From positions 17,481,518 to 17,545,517 of the forward strand of contig NC_065408.1 in assembly GCF_024362695.1 (NCBI RefSeq): a stretch of 64,000 nucleotides of DNA, read 5' to 3'. The stretch's first letter is position 1. Each line of letters opens with the position of its first letter. Both the position numbers and the translations under genes were made by a program. A model generated the notes under the pieces. The model was not told the DNA's origin. It saw nothing but the letters and a program-made list of their open reading frames with translations, and did not search any database. The DNA is from Pectinophora gossypiella. Lineage: Eukaryota; Arthropoda; Insecta; Lepidoptera; Gelechiidae. Positions 38,333 to 51,404 of the stretch are shown piece by piece.

Positions 38333-39706
38333 TGCATATATAGACTAGGGGATTTTAGGACTTGTGTGCTTTACATTAGACGATCGATTCTTTTTGTCTC
38401 TGTCCATGAGGTACGCTTTTGTTGAACGTTGGCAAATACCAATAGTAGTCTCCGGTTTTTCCTAAATCGTCCTTCCACCTCACTTGGCGCTAGTCAGCCT
38501 GTACCTAACGTAATTCCAAAGAAGAAAAGTGACTGTAGAATAGGTATTGTCAGCGAATCACACGAGCGGAAGTTAGACAAATAATAATAATTCAAGGGAA
38601 ATTCACGTTTACCTGGCTCGAGACACGTGACAATTCCCTTTGTACAATCTCTAAGTTTCCGCGAAATCTTCAAAGGTAAGACTTTGGTGGTACAAGGAAA
38701 TTGGAACTTCGGTGATTATACAAATCTGAGTACATAAATAATTTCACGCTCTTATTTCTTAACGGGGTGGGCAGAATAATGAACTACATGCAGCCACTTT
38801 TGACATGATGGTGTCGATCAGAGGCGTGCACAGGTTTTGGGGGCAGAATAAATTTTAACAAATAATTTCACTCGATTTTGTGGTATTTTTTGCACATTAT
38901 TACGAGTCAATTCTATGCTAGTATTCACAAATAATACGTACACAAGTAAGAACCATAATTGGGTAGATTCGTAGGTCAAAGATAAAGTATAAAATTCTGA
39001 TTACTAAATGTAATAATTAGTGCGACTTTTCGTCACTTTTCAAATACGAATTCTATAGTAATTTCGTGTTTTGACGTTTAGTAAAAAGTAACTAGGGCGG
39101 ATAATTCCCCAAACTTCGGCGGCTTGAAAACGATTCGGATAAATCAAAGTTCAGCGTTTGGTACCGGGTAATTTCCGTTGTTCATTGCTAATTGGAAGCT
39201 ACCCTATTCACAATGACGTCAACGCAACAGTCCGTTTAACGTATACACTCAAACCCATGTGCGTGTCATGTCAGATTGAGGCCGAATACGTCATTTTCAA
39301 CATCATTTTGGAAATGACGTCAGCTTTTAGATAGTTATGGCATAAGTTAAGCGCGTAAGCGTATCTGAGGTATATTCTCCAATCGGGTACGTTGACCTTT
39401 TACCAGAAACCTGACTGGCATTTTCAATATATTTATTATAAAAAAGACATCTTTCTAATTTTACAAAAGACGAAATTGCGTACAATTATAAAAGTCCGTT
39501 AGGGTCTGGCAGTAAGAAAAACAATATTTTTTCTTTATTTCTGCCCACGATTAATTAGCTTGGTTAATTTCATTAATGACTCCATTGTTCCAAGCTCGGG
39601 CTTATTTGATTTGTGATGAATTTCATTCGCTTAAAAGTCACCGTCGTAGAAAAATAGGGACGGTTTTGTGGATTCCGTCTTTGGAACGTTACAATTTCGT
39701 TTTAAA

Positions 39707-39908
39707 CATACATACATACATAAACTCACGCCTATTTCCCACCGGGGTAAGCAGAGACTATAGAATTCCATTTGCTTCGATCCTGACACACTTCTCTTGC
39801 CTCCTCCACAATCATCAATCGCTTCATACACGCACGCCGGTTCAGAGTAGATCGTATTGAACCTTTTCTAAGGACATCTCCAATTTGATCATCGTAAGTC
39901 CGTTCGTT
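39707..39908 (-). mobile_element. LINE 3' fragment (twin of 23908-24117)
   Basis: It encodes the same reverse-transcriptase C-terminus on the minus strand, from TAG at 39732-39734 upward. Four bases fewer than copy 1 near its 5' edge. Confidence 0.7.
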
Positions 39909-39956
39909 TTAAAATTACTCTTAATTTTAATTAAGTGGCACGCGGATTTCATATGA

Positions 39957-40252
39957 AAGGTGTTAGTGACACCGTAACGAATACTGAAGTGGATAATTGG
40001 GTAGTTTCCAACTAGTCAAATCAGGTACTTTTTACTAAACGTCAAAACCCGAAATTACTGTGGAATTTCTATGGAAGAACAACCTGTGACGTCGTAGAAA
40101 AACAAAATGACGCACGTATTACATTTTTCGTTACTTATTAAAATTCATAAATATATTAAATAGAAAAAAGAAAACGTTTTTTGTCACCTTTAGATCTGTT
40201 TTAATTTTGTAATTGGAATCACAATTTATCTTTGACCTAGGAAACTAGCCTC
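39957..40252 (+). mobile_element. FB2a MITE (twin of 24163-24465)
   Basis: GAAAGGTGTTAGTGACACCG...CAACTAGTCAAATCAGGTAC...GACCTAGGAAACTAGCC. Confidence 0.75.
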
Positions 40253-40465
40253 TAATATTTGCAAGAACTAATCGACCCTAGTGGGTCGATAGCGATAAGC
40301 ACTGTATTAGGGAAATCGTCGACTTCACCGGCAGGGGCCCGATACAGATATCGGGATTCTGAAGTGTTCGTTGCCGCGAGCTGGTTGGCCACCTCTAGGG
40401 CCAGAGTAATCGGGTTGTCGGAATCGTATATCACGTCCTTCGGGCAGTAGCTATACAATAGTAGG
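40250..40465 (-). mobile_element. Retro-B middle fragment (twin of 24545-24790)
   Basis: AACTAATCGACCCTAGTGGG...GTATATCACGTCCTTCGGGC. Its left edge is about 50 bp shorter than in copy 1. Confidence 0.65.
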
Positions 40466-41667
40466 TATTCAGCATGAAAAATGCTCCTATCATTCACACG
40501 AAAGGTCCCATTGTGAAAAATTATGACGTGAATCTGTAGCGCGGCGAAACATGGCCGTTTTGTTGCTAATACCTCCCTTTATTTGACACGCCATATTTCA
40601 AAATGATGCCTGTTTTGTACGTGCTGGGTAAAAAATGCTTTATTTTGAATATTCTGCCTAGCTTGTAGACGTATTAGACTCGACTAAAAATGTAGTTACT
40701 TACTGTTAAATGCTGACCAACTGCAAACTGTAATACCATTTTTATTGGGAATAAGTGATTATGAATTATGAGGACAATTACCTGTTATATACATGTGTGT
40801 GTTGTGTAAGACATGACATCCACGAGTTACTGAATACTCTTATCGAAAATGCTAGACTAGAAAAACAAGCTTAGGAATACTAGATTTGTGCTGAGTGAGG
40901 CCCGTTTATCTCAGGACGTCCACCACCACCTTATGATCATTTCGACGAACCTCCTCTATGCTTTTTTGTAATTGTTTTGTGAAATTTTTAAGTGCTGTTA
41001 TTGTCTTGTTTATGTATGTGGCGTCTTTTTATAATAAACAATTTCTATTCTATTCTAAAACTTTAACTTAATTTCTCCTATAAATATATGCGTAAAAGCA
41101 ACGTTATTTCACACTGAATTTACCTTACAATTCGGATTTTACTCTCGGAGCGGTCCTCAATCATCGTGAAGGCAAAATAATTCGGAATCCGGATCCGCCA
41201 TTCCCAGCCGGAGCGATCCGTCCCCGGACAATACAAAATGTCGCGGTTTATTATTTTTATCCGGTAAATTTTACGTGTAAATGTTTTAAGGAAAGCGGTC
41301 TATGGATGGTACGATTGCTACGTTTTGTCGTCTGGTTAATCGTCAGCCAAGCTTGGGCCTTATTTGGTCAGGTTATGTTTTCACTAACACAGTTGGCTCG
41401 ACCATTATAGACGGCGATACGGCTTACCACTTACCAAATTGGTCTAACAGAAAGCTCGGTGAGGTGCGGGTACTTAGTTCATCTTGCGCTGGATGTACCT
41501 CTGACCCCAACTGAAATTGAAGGCCGTTTGAGTCGTTTCGATTCACGCACTTTACACTAAACTATTTTTACTATCGACCTAATGCCATCGAACTAATCGA
41601 TCTTACGAATCGACTCCTTAAAAATAGTTAAAAAGAAAATCAATTAGAAATAATTTGGTCGTGCACT

Positions 41668-42320
41668 AGGTTCAAGACTAATTATGAAATTCTGATTACT
41701 AAATAAAGACAGATCTAAAACTAACGAAAAAAAATTCTATTTAATTTATTTATGAATTTTAATCGAGAAAAACGTGATAATAAATTTGACATTTTACCAC
41801 GTTATCTATAACGTCACAGTGTGCTTTTTCATACAGTATCCGTAGTAATTTCATGTTTTGACGTTTAGTAAAAAGTAACTGATTAAGGCCGGTCACATAC
41901 ATTCGGAATTCCGTTTCGGAATTTCGATTCGAAATATCGATTCGTAATATCGAACGCAGTAAATCCATACAACATCTATGAATCAACCACATACTTACAG
42001 TTTTTTTCCGTTCGAAATTTAATCTGATTGGGAATTCCGTATGATGGCCTATGCATTCGGAATTACGCATTTCGTATTTTTTTTTCCTTGATAGGTATAG
42101 CAACAGTGCTATCGCGATAAGAAAATCGTCGTCCATAATGCCAAATGTCTGAACTCAAGTTCTAGCGTCGCTCAACTGAGCCTTGTTATTCCGAACGGAA
42201 ATAAACGTATGTGTGTGATATATTAACGGAATCCCGAAACAGTATTTCGAATCGAAATTCCGAAACGGAATTCCGAATGTATGTGACCGGCCTTAACTGT
42301 TTGAAAACTAGCCTATTGTC
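41668..42320 (-). mobile_element. FB2a remnant split by a Harbinger-like MITE
   Basis: TAGGTTCAAGACTAATTATG...GTTTAGTAAAAAGTAACTGA before, and ACTGTTTGAAAACTAGCC after, match 25977-26152 around an insertion of about 410 bp. Confidence 0.7.
41887..42292. mobile_element. Fold-back MITE with GGCCGGTCACATAC ends (copy 2 only)
   Basis: The inverted ends GGCCGGTCACATACATTCGG+AATTCCGTTTCGG pair for more than 40 bp. TTAA abuts both sides. That leaves TAA/TTA (PIF/Harbinger habit) or TTAA as the target duplication. A minus frame inside starts MDDDFLIAIALLLYLSRKKK (42136 downward), reminiscent of Harbinger transposase N-termini, so a Harbinger origin is favoured but not proven. Confidence 0.75.
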
Positions 42321-42599
42321 GTAAATAAATTAGGAAAAAAAGTATCAAAAAGTAGTACCGTGCATGTCCCGCTATTGATACAGACATCCCCCGGGACAGG
42401 ACACGGGACAAATAAACTTTAAATTATATAGTGATCGTTTAATTGGAATATTAATGCTTTCCGGTAATTGAAGCCGAGTGATTCACTGCTTTGTATGAAT
42501 AAAACATGTAATAGGTAATATTTTGACTAAGTACAGGTATTTTTGCAGAAGCGACTGTGTGTGTGGCGTCTGAAGCTCATATGATTGAAAATTAAAGTA

Positions 42600-42690
42600 A
42601 TACCGAGTGAGGGGGTGAGGTAAACCTAGCTAAGCCGTTGGTGGGGAGCGGAGAATTGCCGTTCTATACGTAGTGTTATTCCTTATTCTA
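42600..42690 (+). repeat. Repeat J (twin of 26405-26520)
   Basis: GGGTGAGGTAAACCTAGCTA then AGCCGTTGGTGGGGAGCGG. It keeps the empty site for the 112-bp retroposon at 10236-10347. Confidence 0.6.
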
Positions 42691-42774
42691 TGGCTGTTCA
42701 TTACAGAGTAACACAAGCGCTTGTTGTGGTTGCGCGATACCAAAAACGAAAGCGGAAAGTTTTATAATACGAAC

Positions 42775-42977
42775 ATTGTGCAGGTTGCATTTGCCCATTG
42801 CGGTCTCTTTTCTATGTATTTTGTATTTGTCTATTATTTTTTACTTCTTTGTATTTTGTTTTATTTTAGTTGTCATTATACTTTTACTTATGTCAGCCGC
42901 TCGTTTCGTTCTCCCAATTTTTCCCTATTTTTATTACTAGCTGTCGAAGGCTTAATCACACCGCTCTCAAACATTGA
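42775..42977. other. Copy 2-specific 200-bp segment
   Basis: ACATTG stands at both edges (about 42773 and 42973). The body is T-rich and contains no boxes or tail. It is either an insertion in copy 2 or a deletion between short repeats in copy 1. Confidence 0.5.
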
Positions 42978-43009
42978 TTGCTTTGTAAAATATGCTCATT
43001 TAACTACCT

Positions 43010-43316
43010 CCGTGATCCAGTGGTTGAGCGCTGGGCTCACCATTTGGAGATCCCGGGTTCGATTCCCGGTGGACATATCACAAAAAATACTTTGTGGTCC
43101 CTACTTTGGTTAGGACATTACTGGCTGATCACCAGATTGTAAGAAAGTAAGACGATCCGTGCTTCGGAAGGAACGTTAAGCCGTTGGTCCCGGTTACTAC
43201 TTGATGTATGTACTTAAATAGTCGTTACATCATCCACGTCAGGGTCTTTGGCGGCTCAATAGTAACCCTGACACCAAGGTCATTACCTAGAACCTATGAA
43301 CCTTGGTGTCAGGGTT
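43010..43316 (+). mobile_element. SINE-B (twin of 26628-26950)
   Basis: Head GATCCAGTGGTTGAGCGCTG and box B GGGTTCGATTCCCGG. The same tail inverted repeat is present with one mismatch, so this rearrangement pre-dates the duplication. Confidence 0.8.
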
Positions 43317-44394
43317 TCTTAAAAAGTCAGGGTTTTTTAAAAAGGCGGGAAAACGTTCCCGTTCGAAAAAGAAGAAACCAAAATAAAAACAAATGAAATA
43401 ATATGCCAGCTCCAAATTAAAGTAATAAAGTCGTGCGTGACATTATTCCATCTGTTATTAAATTAAATTATAAAATATAATAATAATTAAATTATAAAAT
43501 AAACATCACGAACCCTAACAATTCCTTATTACATGCCGCAACCTATGCGTTTCTTTACATCTACAAATCCAGTCAATGTAGATCGAATATTGACATTTAT
43601 ATGCACTTACTTTTATATGCGCAAATGTCAAATTGCAATATTGCTTTCTTAGATGAATTGCTTCGATGTGGCCATTTTAACCCCCCAGATTTTATATTTT
43701 CCTCAACTACCCATAAAACAGCATCAACATCGCTCATTCCACTAACTAAAACTCACCTATTTGTTTCTTAAAGAAAAACTTCTGTATTCTACGAAACTTA
43801 ATCAAAAGTTTGCCAGTAAATGAGGTTATCCGTTACTAATAGCTACCAAACCCGGATTATGGGTTTGATAGCACAACTTCGTTAAACACGATTGCTATCT
43901 TTAGACCTTCGTAGCAAAACGTTGAAAATGGTAAGATTTAGATGGTCTTCTTCTTCTCTCGTGTGGGTTGTGAGGTGAAGTACTAACCTCATCAACCCAA
44001 CCCATCTTTCTTTTAACACTAACTCAACAAGAAATAACTCCTTTTCAAATGGATGTGTCCAGTCGTTGAGGTAGACAAAGGTAGATAGACAAAGAGTTAT
44101 TATTACATAATGCTGCAATAAAGGAGATGATCTGAAGTAGGTCATCAGCGAGAAATTTATTCAGAGGCTGAATAAAGATCGCCCCTTTGCCGCCTCGGGC
44201 GATCACTCGACAATGCTACGGAATTACTCGCGTTTCTGCCATTGTCGTTGGAAATATTTCCAATAATCGTTATTGTATTTTATTTCATTGTTATTTTTTT
44301 TGTTAAATAGTCTTCTATGTTCTTTTAAAGCTGATGAAATGACAACTACGCTTTTAGGAACAACCTAACACGATAATTAAAACAAAAAATAATT

Positions 44395-44700
44395 GGTTTT
44401 TACCGCGTTTAAATTAGGGATTTATTTATTTATAAAAAAGGTACACCAACAGCTTATATAATAAAACATTAAAAAAAATAAAAGTTACATCAGGAATTAG
44501 ACTGTTACATAAGCCAATTATAGGTGCACACAACATTTAGGGATATGAGACTCCCGATATTTCGGTACTGTTGCAAGTGTCATGATCACGGGATGACTGA
44601 TGAGATCGGAGTGGTTCATATCCCTGATTTAAACGCGGTAAGATCCCGTTATTATGTGTTTTAAATATGATAATAACCGCGTAAACCTAAAATAATGTGT
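44395..44700 (-). mobile_element. PLE end (twin of 28125-28445)
   Basis: Same borders and the same GTGATCA hammerhead-like core on the minus strand near 44585. Confidence 0.75.
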
Positions 44701-44711
44701 AACCTAACACG

Positions 44712-44744
<33 letters not shown>

Positions 44745-44745
<1 letters not shown>

Positions 44746-44995
44746 AAGCCGTTGGTCCCGGTTACTACTTACTGATGTAAGTACGTAGTCGTTATATGAG
44801 TCATGTCAGGGGCCTTTGGCGGCTCAATTACTATTGGCTCAATAGTGACTCATATAACGACTACGTACTTACATCAGTAAGTAGCAACCGGGACCAACGG
44901 CTTCAACCCTGGTGTCAGGGTTACTACCTTGACACCAGGGTTGAAGAGGTTGGTAATTTACCTCACAACCCACACAATAGAAGAAGAAGACCTAA
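44745..44995. mobile_element. SINE-B-derived fold-back (twin of 28486-28735)
   Basis: The arms keep full complementarity in this copy: ACTGATGTAAGTACGTAGTC pairs with its mate at CTTACATCAGTAAG, where copy 1 has one mismatch. Confidence 0.75.
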
Positions 44996-45223
44996 CACGA
45001 TACCTTTATCTTCTTCTAATACTTTTATCCCCTGTTGGGATGTAGGGCTGGAATAACAGATTTCCCCTCCTCGCGACCTTTTTAGCCTCTGTAGTTTGTG
45101 TCTATATCTATCTGTGTTTGAAGTCTGTGTCTGTGTGTGTGTGTTTGTCTGTCTGTACGATAACCTTATAGAAAAAGAATCTTCATCAGTGTATGTCCTT
45201 TGGAGGGCACCAAATTGAATTTA

Positions 45224-45507
45224 AATTCAAATTCAAATATATTTATTTCAGACATTAACACATCCATAGGGGTTCGTATGAAAGGCAACTTAATAGCTAA
45301 TGTTATCTTAACAATATACTTATAAATAAGAGCTGGGGTTTGTGATGATGATGAGCCTTTGTCCAGTGCTCAAAAATGAACCCTGGGCGCAGGCCGCTAC
45401 AATTTTTAGGAGGCTGTTGCCGCTGCCACGCACCCTGCACATCAAGGATGCTACTCTTTTTCTTATAAAATTATCATTATTTTTTTTTTATTATTATTTT
45501 TCTTATT
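45224..45507 (-). mobile_element. LINE 3' end with (ATTCAAA)n-type tail (copy 2 only)
   Basis: AATTTA is repeated at 45218-45223 and 45508-45513. In plus sense the insert opens with AATTCAAATTCAAATATATT, the reverse of a TTTGAATTTGAATT tail common in some LINEs. Copy 1 has the empty site at about 28972. Confidence 0.7.
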
Positions 45508-45945
45508 AATTTAGTGAGACGTCACATAACCTACAACCACAGGACAGTCAAGACGCTTCTAGTGACACCTCAACTGTTAAATTCTGATAAGTGGTTTAGA
45601 AGTTAAGAGGGAACAGACGTACCTACATACATGTGGGATATAGAAATAAAACGGAATATTTTAAATTTCTTTGACTCCTTATATTTTAACAAAGCAAAAA
45701 AAAGAACTTCTTCCCGATCCGACAGACCTCCCACCATAGACTCCCTTTCTTACTTTTTAAAACTGCCTTACGTCCCATTCATTAACCATTCATACCATAA
45801 ACAATCAAAATCCCACTCATTATCCTTCCATAGTATTCTCACTTTCATACAAACATAGCGCCTAATCCTTATTTGTGATTGGCCGGGTAAAAGGGTGAGA
45901 TAAGGAATACCCCTTCATGTCATTTGTTGCGGCTACCAACAATAA

Positions 45946-46537
45946 ATAGGCTAGTTTCGAACTAGTCAAATCAGTTACTTTTTACTAAACGTCAAAACAC
46001 GAAATTACTATGGAATTTGTATGAGAAAGCACACCGTGACGTCATAGAAAAACGTGACAAAATGTAGCACTTCTTCTTCTATCGTGTAGGTTGTGAGGTG
46101 GAGTACCAACCTCATGAACCCTGGTGTCAGGGTTACTGTTGAGCCGCCAAAGGCCCCTGGCATGGCTCATGTAACGACTACTTACATCAGTATGTAGTAA
46201 CCGGGACCAACGGCTTAACGTGCCTTCCAAAGCACGGATCATCTTACTTTCGGACAATCAGGTGATCAGCCTGTAATGGTCTAACCAAACTAGGGATCAC
46301 AAAGTAATTTTTGTGTAATGCCCCCCCGGAAATCGAACCCAGGACCTCCGGATCGTGAGCCCAACGCTCAACCACTGGACCACGGGGGTCGTTATGCTCA
46401 TACAATGTAGCACTTATTATTACTAATTTCTTGATTAAAATTAATAAATAAAATAAGTAAGTTAAAAAGAAAATGTTTTTCGTTAGTTTTACATTTATCT
46501 TTATTTAGTAATCAGAATTTCATAATCTTGAACCTAT
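45946..46537 (+). mobile_element. FB2a MITE split by SINE-B
   Basis: Twin of 29401-29647. The ends ATAGGCTAGTTTCGAACTAG and ATCTTGAACCTAT are intact. Confidence 0.8.
46073..46403 (-). mobile_element. SINE-B, full length (copy 2 only)
   Basis: AATGTAGCACTT is duplicated at 46061-46072 and 46404-46415. Tail, core and tRNA head (GGAAATCGAACCCAGGACCT) are all present. It sits inside FB2a (45946-46537), and copy 1 keeps the uninterrupted site near 29517. Confidence 0.95.
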
Positions 46538-47725
46538 ACGACCCAATTGCCATGGTATCGTTTATGGAAGCAACTTTTCCAATTATACAAACTAACAACA
46601 GCTGTTCCTGTTTCGTACAATTTCCACGATCAATTGTATTTTGCCAATCGACAGTTATCGCTTCGGAATTCGGTCGGTTAAATAATAGCCGGATCAAAAG
46701 TTAAATGGGGCAAGTTATTTGTTGAGGATATTGCTTAATTGCTTGCTATGGAGCCATAGCTTTCCTTATATGTATTTTGTCAATGCCTACTATTGCTTTG
46801 ACTTTCAAAATGGGATACTTTTATCGTAACGTCAAAACGAACATTTTCTTTGGAGAGGAGGATGATGGTATAAGAAAACCAGATATGCTCAATCCTATGA
46901 CAAGCCGCCATTGCTAGCCCTTTGATGACGTAGCATGTTACCACTGTGTTACCATCAAATTGGTATTTCGAACATTCCAAGGACGTACATTTTATTATTG
47001 AAAATTAAGTGAATTACTAATTATTTGTTTATTAATTAAAATACAATATACTTATGAACAATTTGGACAATAAATTCTGTCTTTGTGTATTTAATTACTA
47101 TTACTTCTCACATATATAAGCTTTTTAAATACAAACTAAAATTAATGTTGCAAAATAAGACTTATTATTCGATAAATGAATTTATGACTGATGAATTGCA
47201 ATAATTGATTTCTAATATTTTATTTCACAGCAAAGAATTCTTACTGACATTATTGACTTTAAATAAATTTCGGGCCTAATTGATGTATTCAAATTTTAGT
47301 AAGCATGTATTATCATTGTACCTAATTATTTCGTTTTTTATATTGTTATTGTTTTTAATATTTCTTTATCTTTTAATTGTAATAACTTCATAAGTTGTTG
47401 TGCCCATCCAGGGTGCTGTGTGTCTAAAATTGACTTAGTTTAATTTTATACGACATGTAGCTATATATGAATAAATAAATAAAAAAATATATAAAAATCA
47501 TTACAAATTTCAGTAATTATTTTACTAAAAGTTCAAAATTTCCTTGTAAAGTGAATATCAAAACATTGGTCTTGAGTAATTTATTTTTTACGAAATGACA
47601 ACGCAGGGTGAGATGACGTCAGTTGGGCTTACCTTGAAATGTTAGCTGTCACTTTTGAGAATACCTGGTGTTCTTATACCATGGTATGGATATACTGTCT
47701 TGTGACGTCATCAATAAAAGAGGTC

Positions 47726-47993
47726 AATAGGCTACTTGACAACCTAGTCAGATGAGATACTTTTTACGAAACGTCAAAACGAAAGTTTTCTTTGGAGTAT
47801 CTATGGAAATACTGTCCTGTGACGTCATCAATAAAAGCGGTCAGACGTCGTACTCATTGCTGTTTAATTCAGAAAATAAATTCAAAAATAAGTCGAAAAG
47901 TAAAATTAGATTGATTTTTGACCATGCTAGACTGGCTTCTGTTTCTAGATTAGAATTTTATAATTTATTTTTGACCCAGTCAAATGCCCTATT
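47726..47993 (+). mobile_element. FB2b MITE (twin of 30839-31106)
   Basis: AATAGGCTACTTGACAACCT...GACCCAGTCAAATGCCCTAT. Confidence 0.75.
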
Positions 47994-48839
47994 CGGTTGA
48001 GCTTACTATTTTCTTAAAGTATCCCACTTTAAGAAAGTAGTAAGCTCTGTAGTTTGTGATTCTGTCTGCCCTGATAGATTAGCGGTATGAGGTTATGTTG
48101 TGACCGGTATTTGATTTTGAAAGAAGAAAGAAAGAAAGATGTTCCCGCAAACAGTGTTTAAAGAACTTGAAAAACTCAAGCTGACTAAAAGAAACTCTAG
48201 ACAAGATTGAACGCATCGCCTATGTCGTCTAAAAGATACTGTAATATCCCTGTTAAATAAAGAACAGTCTCCCAAAGTAATTTTTGTCAGTATCACCATC
48301 GGGAATCGAACCCTGGACTCCAGATCCTCTGATCACTGGACCGCGGAGGTTGTTACTAGAGATGTGGAATAGAAAGGCTCCCATACTTTCAAGCGCCCAG
48401 TGGAGCTATACTGAAATAAATCACGGGATAAAATCTTGAAAACAAAACAATAGCGGTACCCAATTAAGAGTAAGGATACGAAGGGGGTACTCGTTGTACT
48501 GCTAGCGGTAAGCGATTTGGAGAGGTGACTACAATGACTTCGCTACCTCCTCTTTGTATTTCCTCCGTAGTTATTACTCTTCTAACTGTATTTATTCCCG
48601 TAATTAACCCGCTTCAAAAGCTTACTCCACCTTAAACCATACTCCAACACACTGCTACGATGACCAAACATCAGGGAGTCTAAAAATGAATCAAATTGAC
48701 ATTTGCGAGCGCAATGCCAACAAATAGCAATATTGCTTTTTAGGTGAATTTCTCCAACGTGGCCTGTTTAACTCTCCAGCCGTTTAGAATTTCGTTTAGA
48801 AATCGAACTTTTTTGAATTTACTCTGATGAGCCGGGTCT

Positions 48840-48995
48840 GCATGATAACCGCGCCGCGCGCGGCGTGAATTATACTGAGCGCTATCGACCAATAGCCGTT
48901 TGGCGTCCATCTACGTAGATAACATTCGTATCGTTTATTGGTCCAAGCGCTCGATATAATTAGCGCCGCGCGCGGCGCGGTTGACATCCGCTACT
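48840..48995. mobile_element. GC-palindrome MITE (twin of 31950-32100)
   Basis: The left core has one change (GCGGCGTGAATT) while the right core CGCCGCGCGCGGCGCG is intact. Confidence 0.7.
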
Positions 48996-49767
48996 CGCTA
49001 CCCGTCGGCATTGGGACGATTACTAAACAGGTAGGTCGTTATCTTAGCTGATCAGCTCAGCTGTCATCACGCGAGGCTGCCGGGTGGTCCTAGGCGGGTT
49101 CCAACCCGGGATAGACATTTTATTTATTAATATTATTTTTTGCCTAAATCCGTTCTTCGTGATCTAAAACGGTCTTTGGCAAAAAAAAGAAATGGTAGAC
49201 ACAAGGCTTATTTAAGACATAAACTCACAACTATATGCCAGTCGAGGTAGGCAGAGGTACATCCATCGCAAGATGAACTAAGTATCCACTCCTCACCGAG
49301 CTTTCTGTTAGACCAATGGCTGATTCTAATAGTAATCGCTTCCCATTAAAATGTTCTCTGAATATTGTTCTTCGTTAGGTTTTACTAAACTTAGTGTTTA
49401 AGTGTTTTTTTTAATTACTAACAATTGGGCCGAGTTGCCATAATAAATACATTAATTATTATTATTATTTGTATGTCGTTTCCATATCTTGGGCCTATGG
49501 AGTCCCGGACTTTTGGAAGGCGTGTGTGGTGCCGAAGCCAACACGTAGAGGCCCCTTAAGACAATTTAATCTAAATGTTGTGTGACACCAACCGGAGATT
49601 ATCCCTGTATGCACTATGGGAGTGCACCCAAAGACAATCCCCGGTTCGTGTAGGACTATTCCAGATTATGGGAACAAAGGGAACTGGGCTATTGGGTTGG
49701 GGGTTAGTGGACCGGATACTGGGGCTATGGGGGACCATGGCGCCTGCTCGATCAATGTTAACAACTA

Positions 49768-50390
49768 TAGTCCGGCAATCTCGTGCGCGACCCTCCTGCG
49801 GGGCGACAGACGGTGGCGGGGACGGGGTAGCGCGTCATCATCTTGACATTCTAGAACACGGCTGCACACGTAGAGAAGTGTGCCAGGATAAATCTTGCAA
49901 TAAGTTGTACTTACTTGTGACGTAATATATGTAGGAGTGAATAAAAAGATAGAACTATTTTATTTTATTTTTATTATTATGCTTGACGACCAATTATTAG
50001 GAAAACTAAAATATGAATAGATTGTTTTATTATAAATCAATTTCCATATCGCTTTCATTTTCACTCTCCGTTTGATATTCTTCGTCACTTCTCTTTGATT
50101 TCTCCGTGTTTTGCTCATTAATTATTTATGTACAACCTCCTTAAGTTGTCTTGAGATCGCCTCACTCATCCTCAGATATTAATCTCGTGTGCGTCTCCCT
50201 CAAAGTAGTACAGATTATCAAGCACGTGTTGCCGCTTCGGCTGCGCGGCCGAGACTGCCGTACTTGACGCGCAGATGCACGCGTTTCCCTTCCCCGCTAC
50301 ACCACCTGCTACCCGCTGACATCTTAGCTACCCCGTCCCCGCCACCGTCTGTCGCCCCGCAGGAGGGTCGCGCACGAGATTGCCGGACTA
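49768..50390. mobile_element. 623-bp TIR transposon (copy 2 only)
   Basis: It begins TAGTCCGGCAATCTCGTGCG and ends with the complement. The inverted ends run about 67 bp, including GACAGACGGTGGCGGGGACG. TA stands on both sides (49766-49767, 50391-50392), and the empty site is AACTAATTATT at about 32881. The interior has a short acidic open stretch on the minus strand (about 50030-50120, EEYQTESENESDMEIDL), possibly a transposase remnant. It lacks a full transposase, so it is non-autonomous. Confidence 0.9.
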
Positions 50391-50792
50391 TAATTATTAT
50401 TATTAATAAAAAACTCACCATTTCTTTCCTTAACACGTTAACAGTCCCCATAGAAAATGTTTTGACTTCCTTTTGGGTCCCGCATAATATATTACTTCAA
50501 TTTTATACGTTCTGTTAAAAACGTAAATAATAAGTGGAGTACGCGCCCTTAGTGCATACCCCTCCCCCCCTCCAAGTGCGTACCTGGTCGTTTCTTACTG
50601 ACCCTTGTATGGGTCACGGACGTATGGAGCTAGTCCATCATGACCCATATATGGATCACTGGACTGTCAACATGTTAAACACATACAAACTCTATAGATA
50701 AACCCATCAAAAGCCTCACACAAAACAACGAAAAAAGACAGAAGTCGTTACCAGTTGAATTATGGCCTCAGCGCCGGGCGTCGTCAGTGAAT

Positions 50793-50874
50793 GATGACGT
50801 CACGTGACGCCGTGACGTATGACGTATGTGACGTAACGTGGGGTGCGATGAAATGATGGGTAATTATTTATATA
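50793..50874 (+). promoter_or_regulatory. CRE-like cluster (twin of 33325-33406)
   Basis: TGACGTCACGTGACGC and TGACGTATGACGTATGTG are kept unchanged, and a TATAAAG follows. Only indirect support for function. Confidence 0.3.
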
Positions 50875-51102
50875 AAGTTTCGTGAAAATAATTCATGTTT
50901 TGGTGAGAATATAATGTTCAGTATCGTTGGTGGTAGAGGGTTTTGTATAAGTGCGGTGTGCGGTCCTGAAGCCACCTCCTAATTTCGTTTTAAGTTATAC
51001 CTGTCACTTTTATCAGCCGAAAAGGAAATGGACAAATGATTGACAGTGTGTTGATGATAATTTTAAAAATAATGACTGAATAACCCGGGCGAATTAACTA
51101 GG

Positions 51103-51404
51103 GGCGGACGGGCAGGGCCTGCAGAATACCAGCGTCGTGGCCCACGCCGCGACTTATGCTTCTTCCTCCTTTTCTTCCGGACTCCACCGCAGATGATCGG
51201 GCCGTCAGTGCGTTGCATTTAGAATACTTAGTTTTATTATTATTGTTTTAATGATTTTGGTTTGCTTTTCTTTTTGTTTTGGATATTTTTTTTATTTTAT
51301 TTGTCTGTGTACTTTCGTGTGGTTTCTGTCCTGTGTTAAATGTAATGTACCTGTCTGTCTGTGTCTGTGATGTCCGGAAGTAATAAATGTTTCTTTTTTC
51401 TTTC
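51103..51404 (+). mobile_element. Retroposon with (TTTC)n tail (twin of 33634-33948)
   Basis: TAACTAGG flanks it at 51095-51102 and 51405-51412. The tail microsatellite is shorter than in copy 1. Confidence 0.8.

Noticed and set aside
49575..49925. 116-codon frame as a host gene
   Set aside because: It crosses the border of the copy 2 transposon (49768) and does not exist in copy 1.
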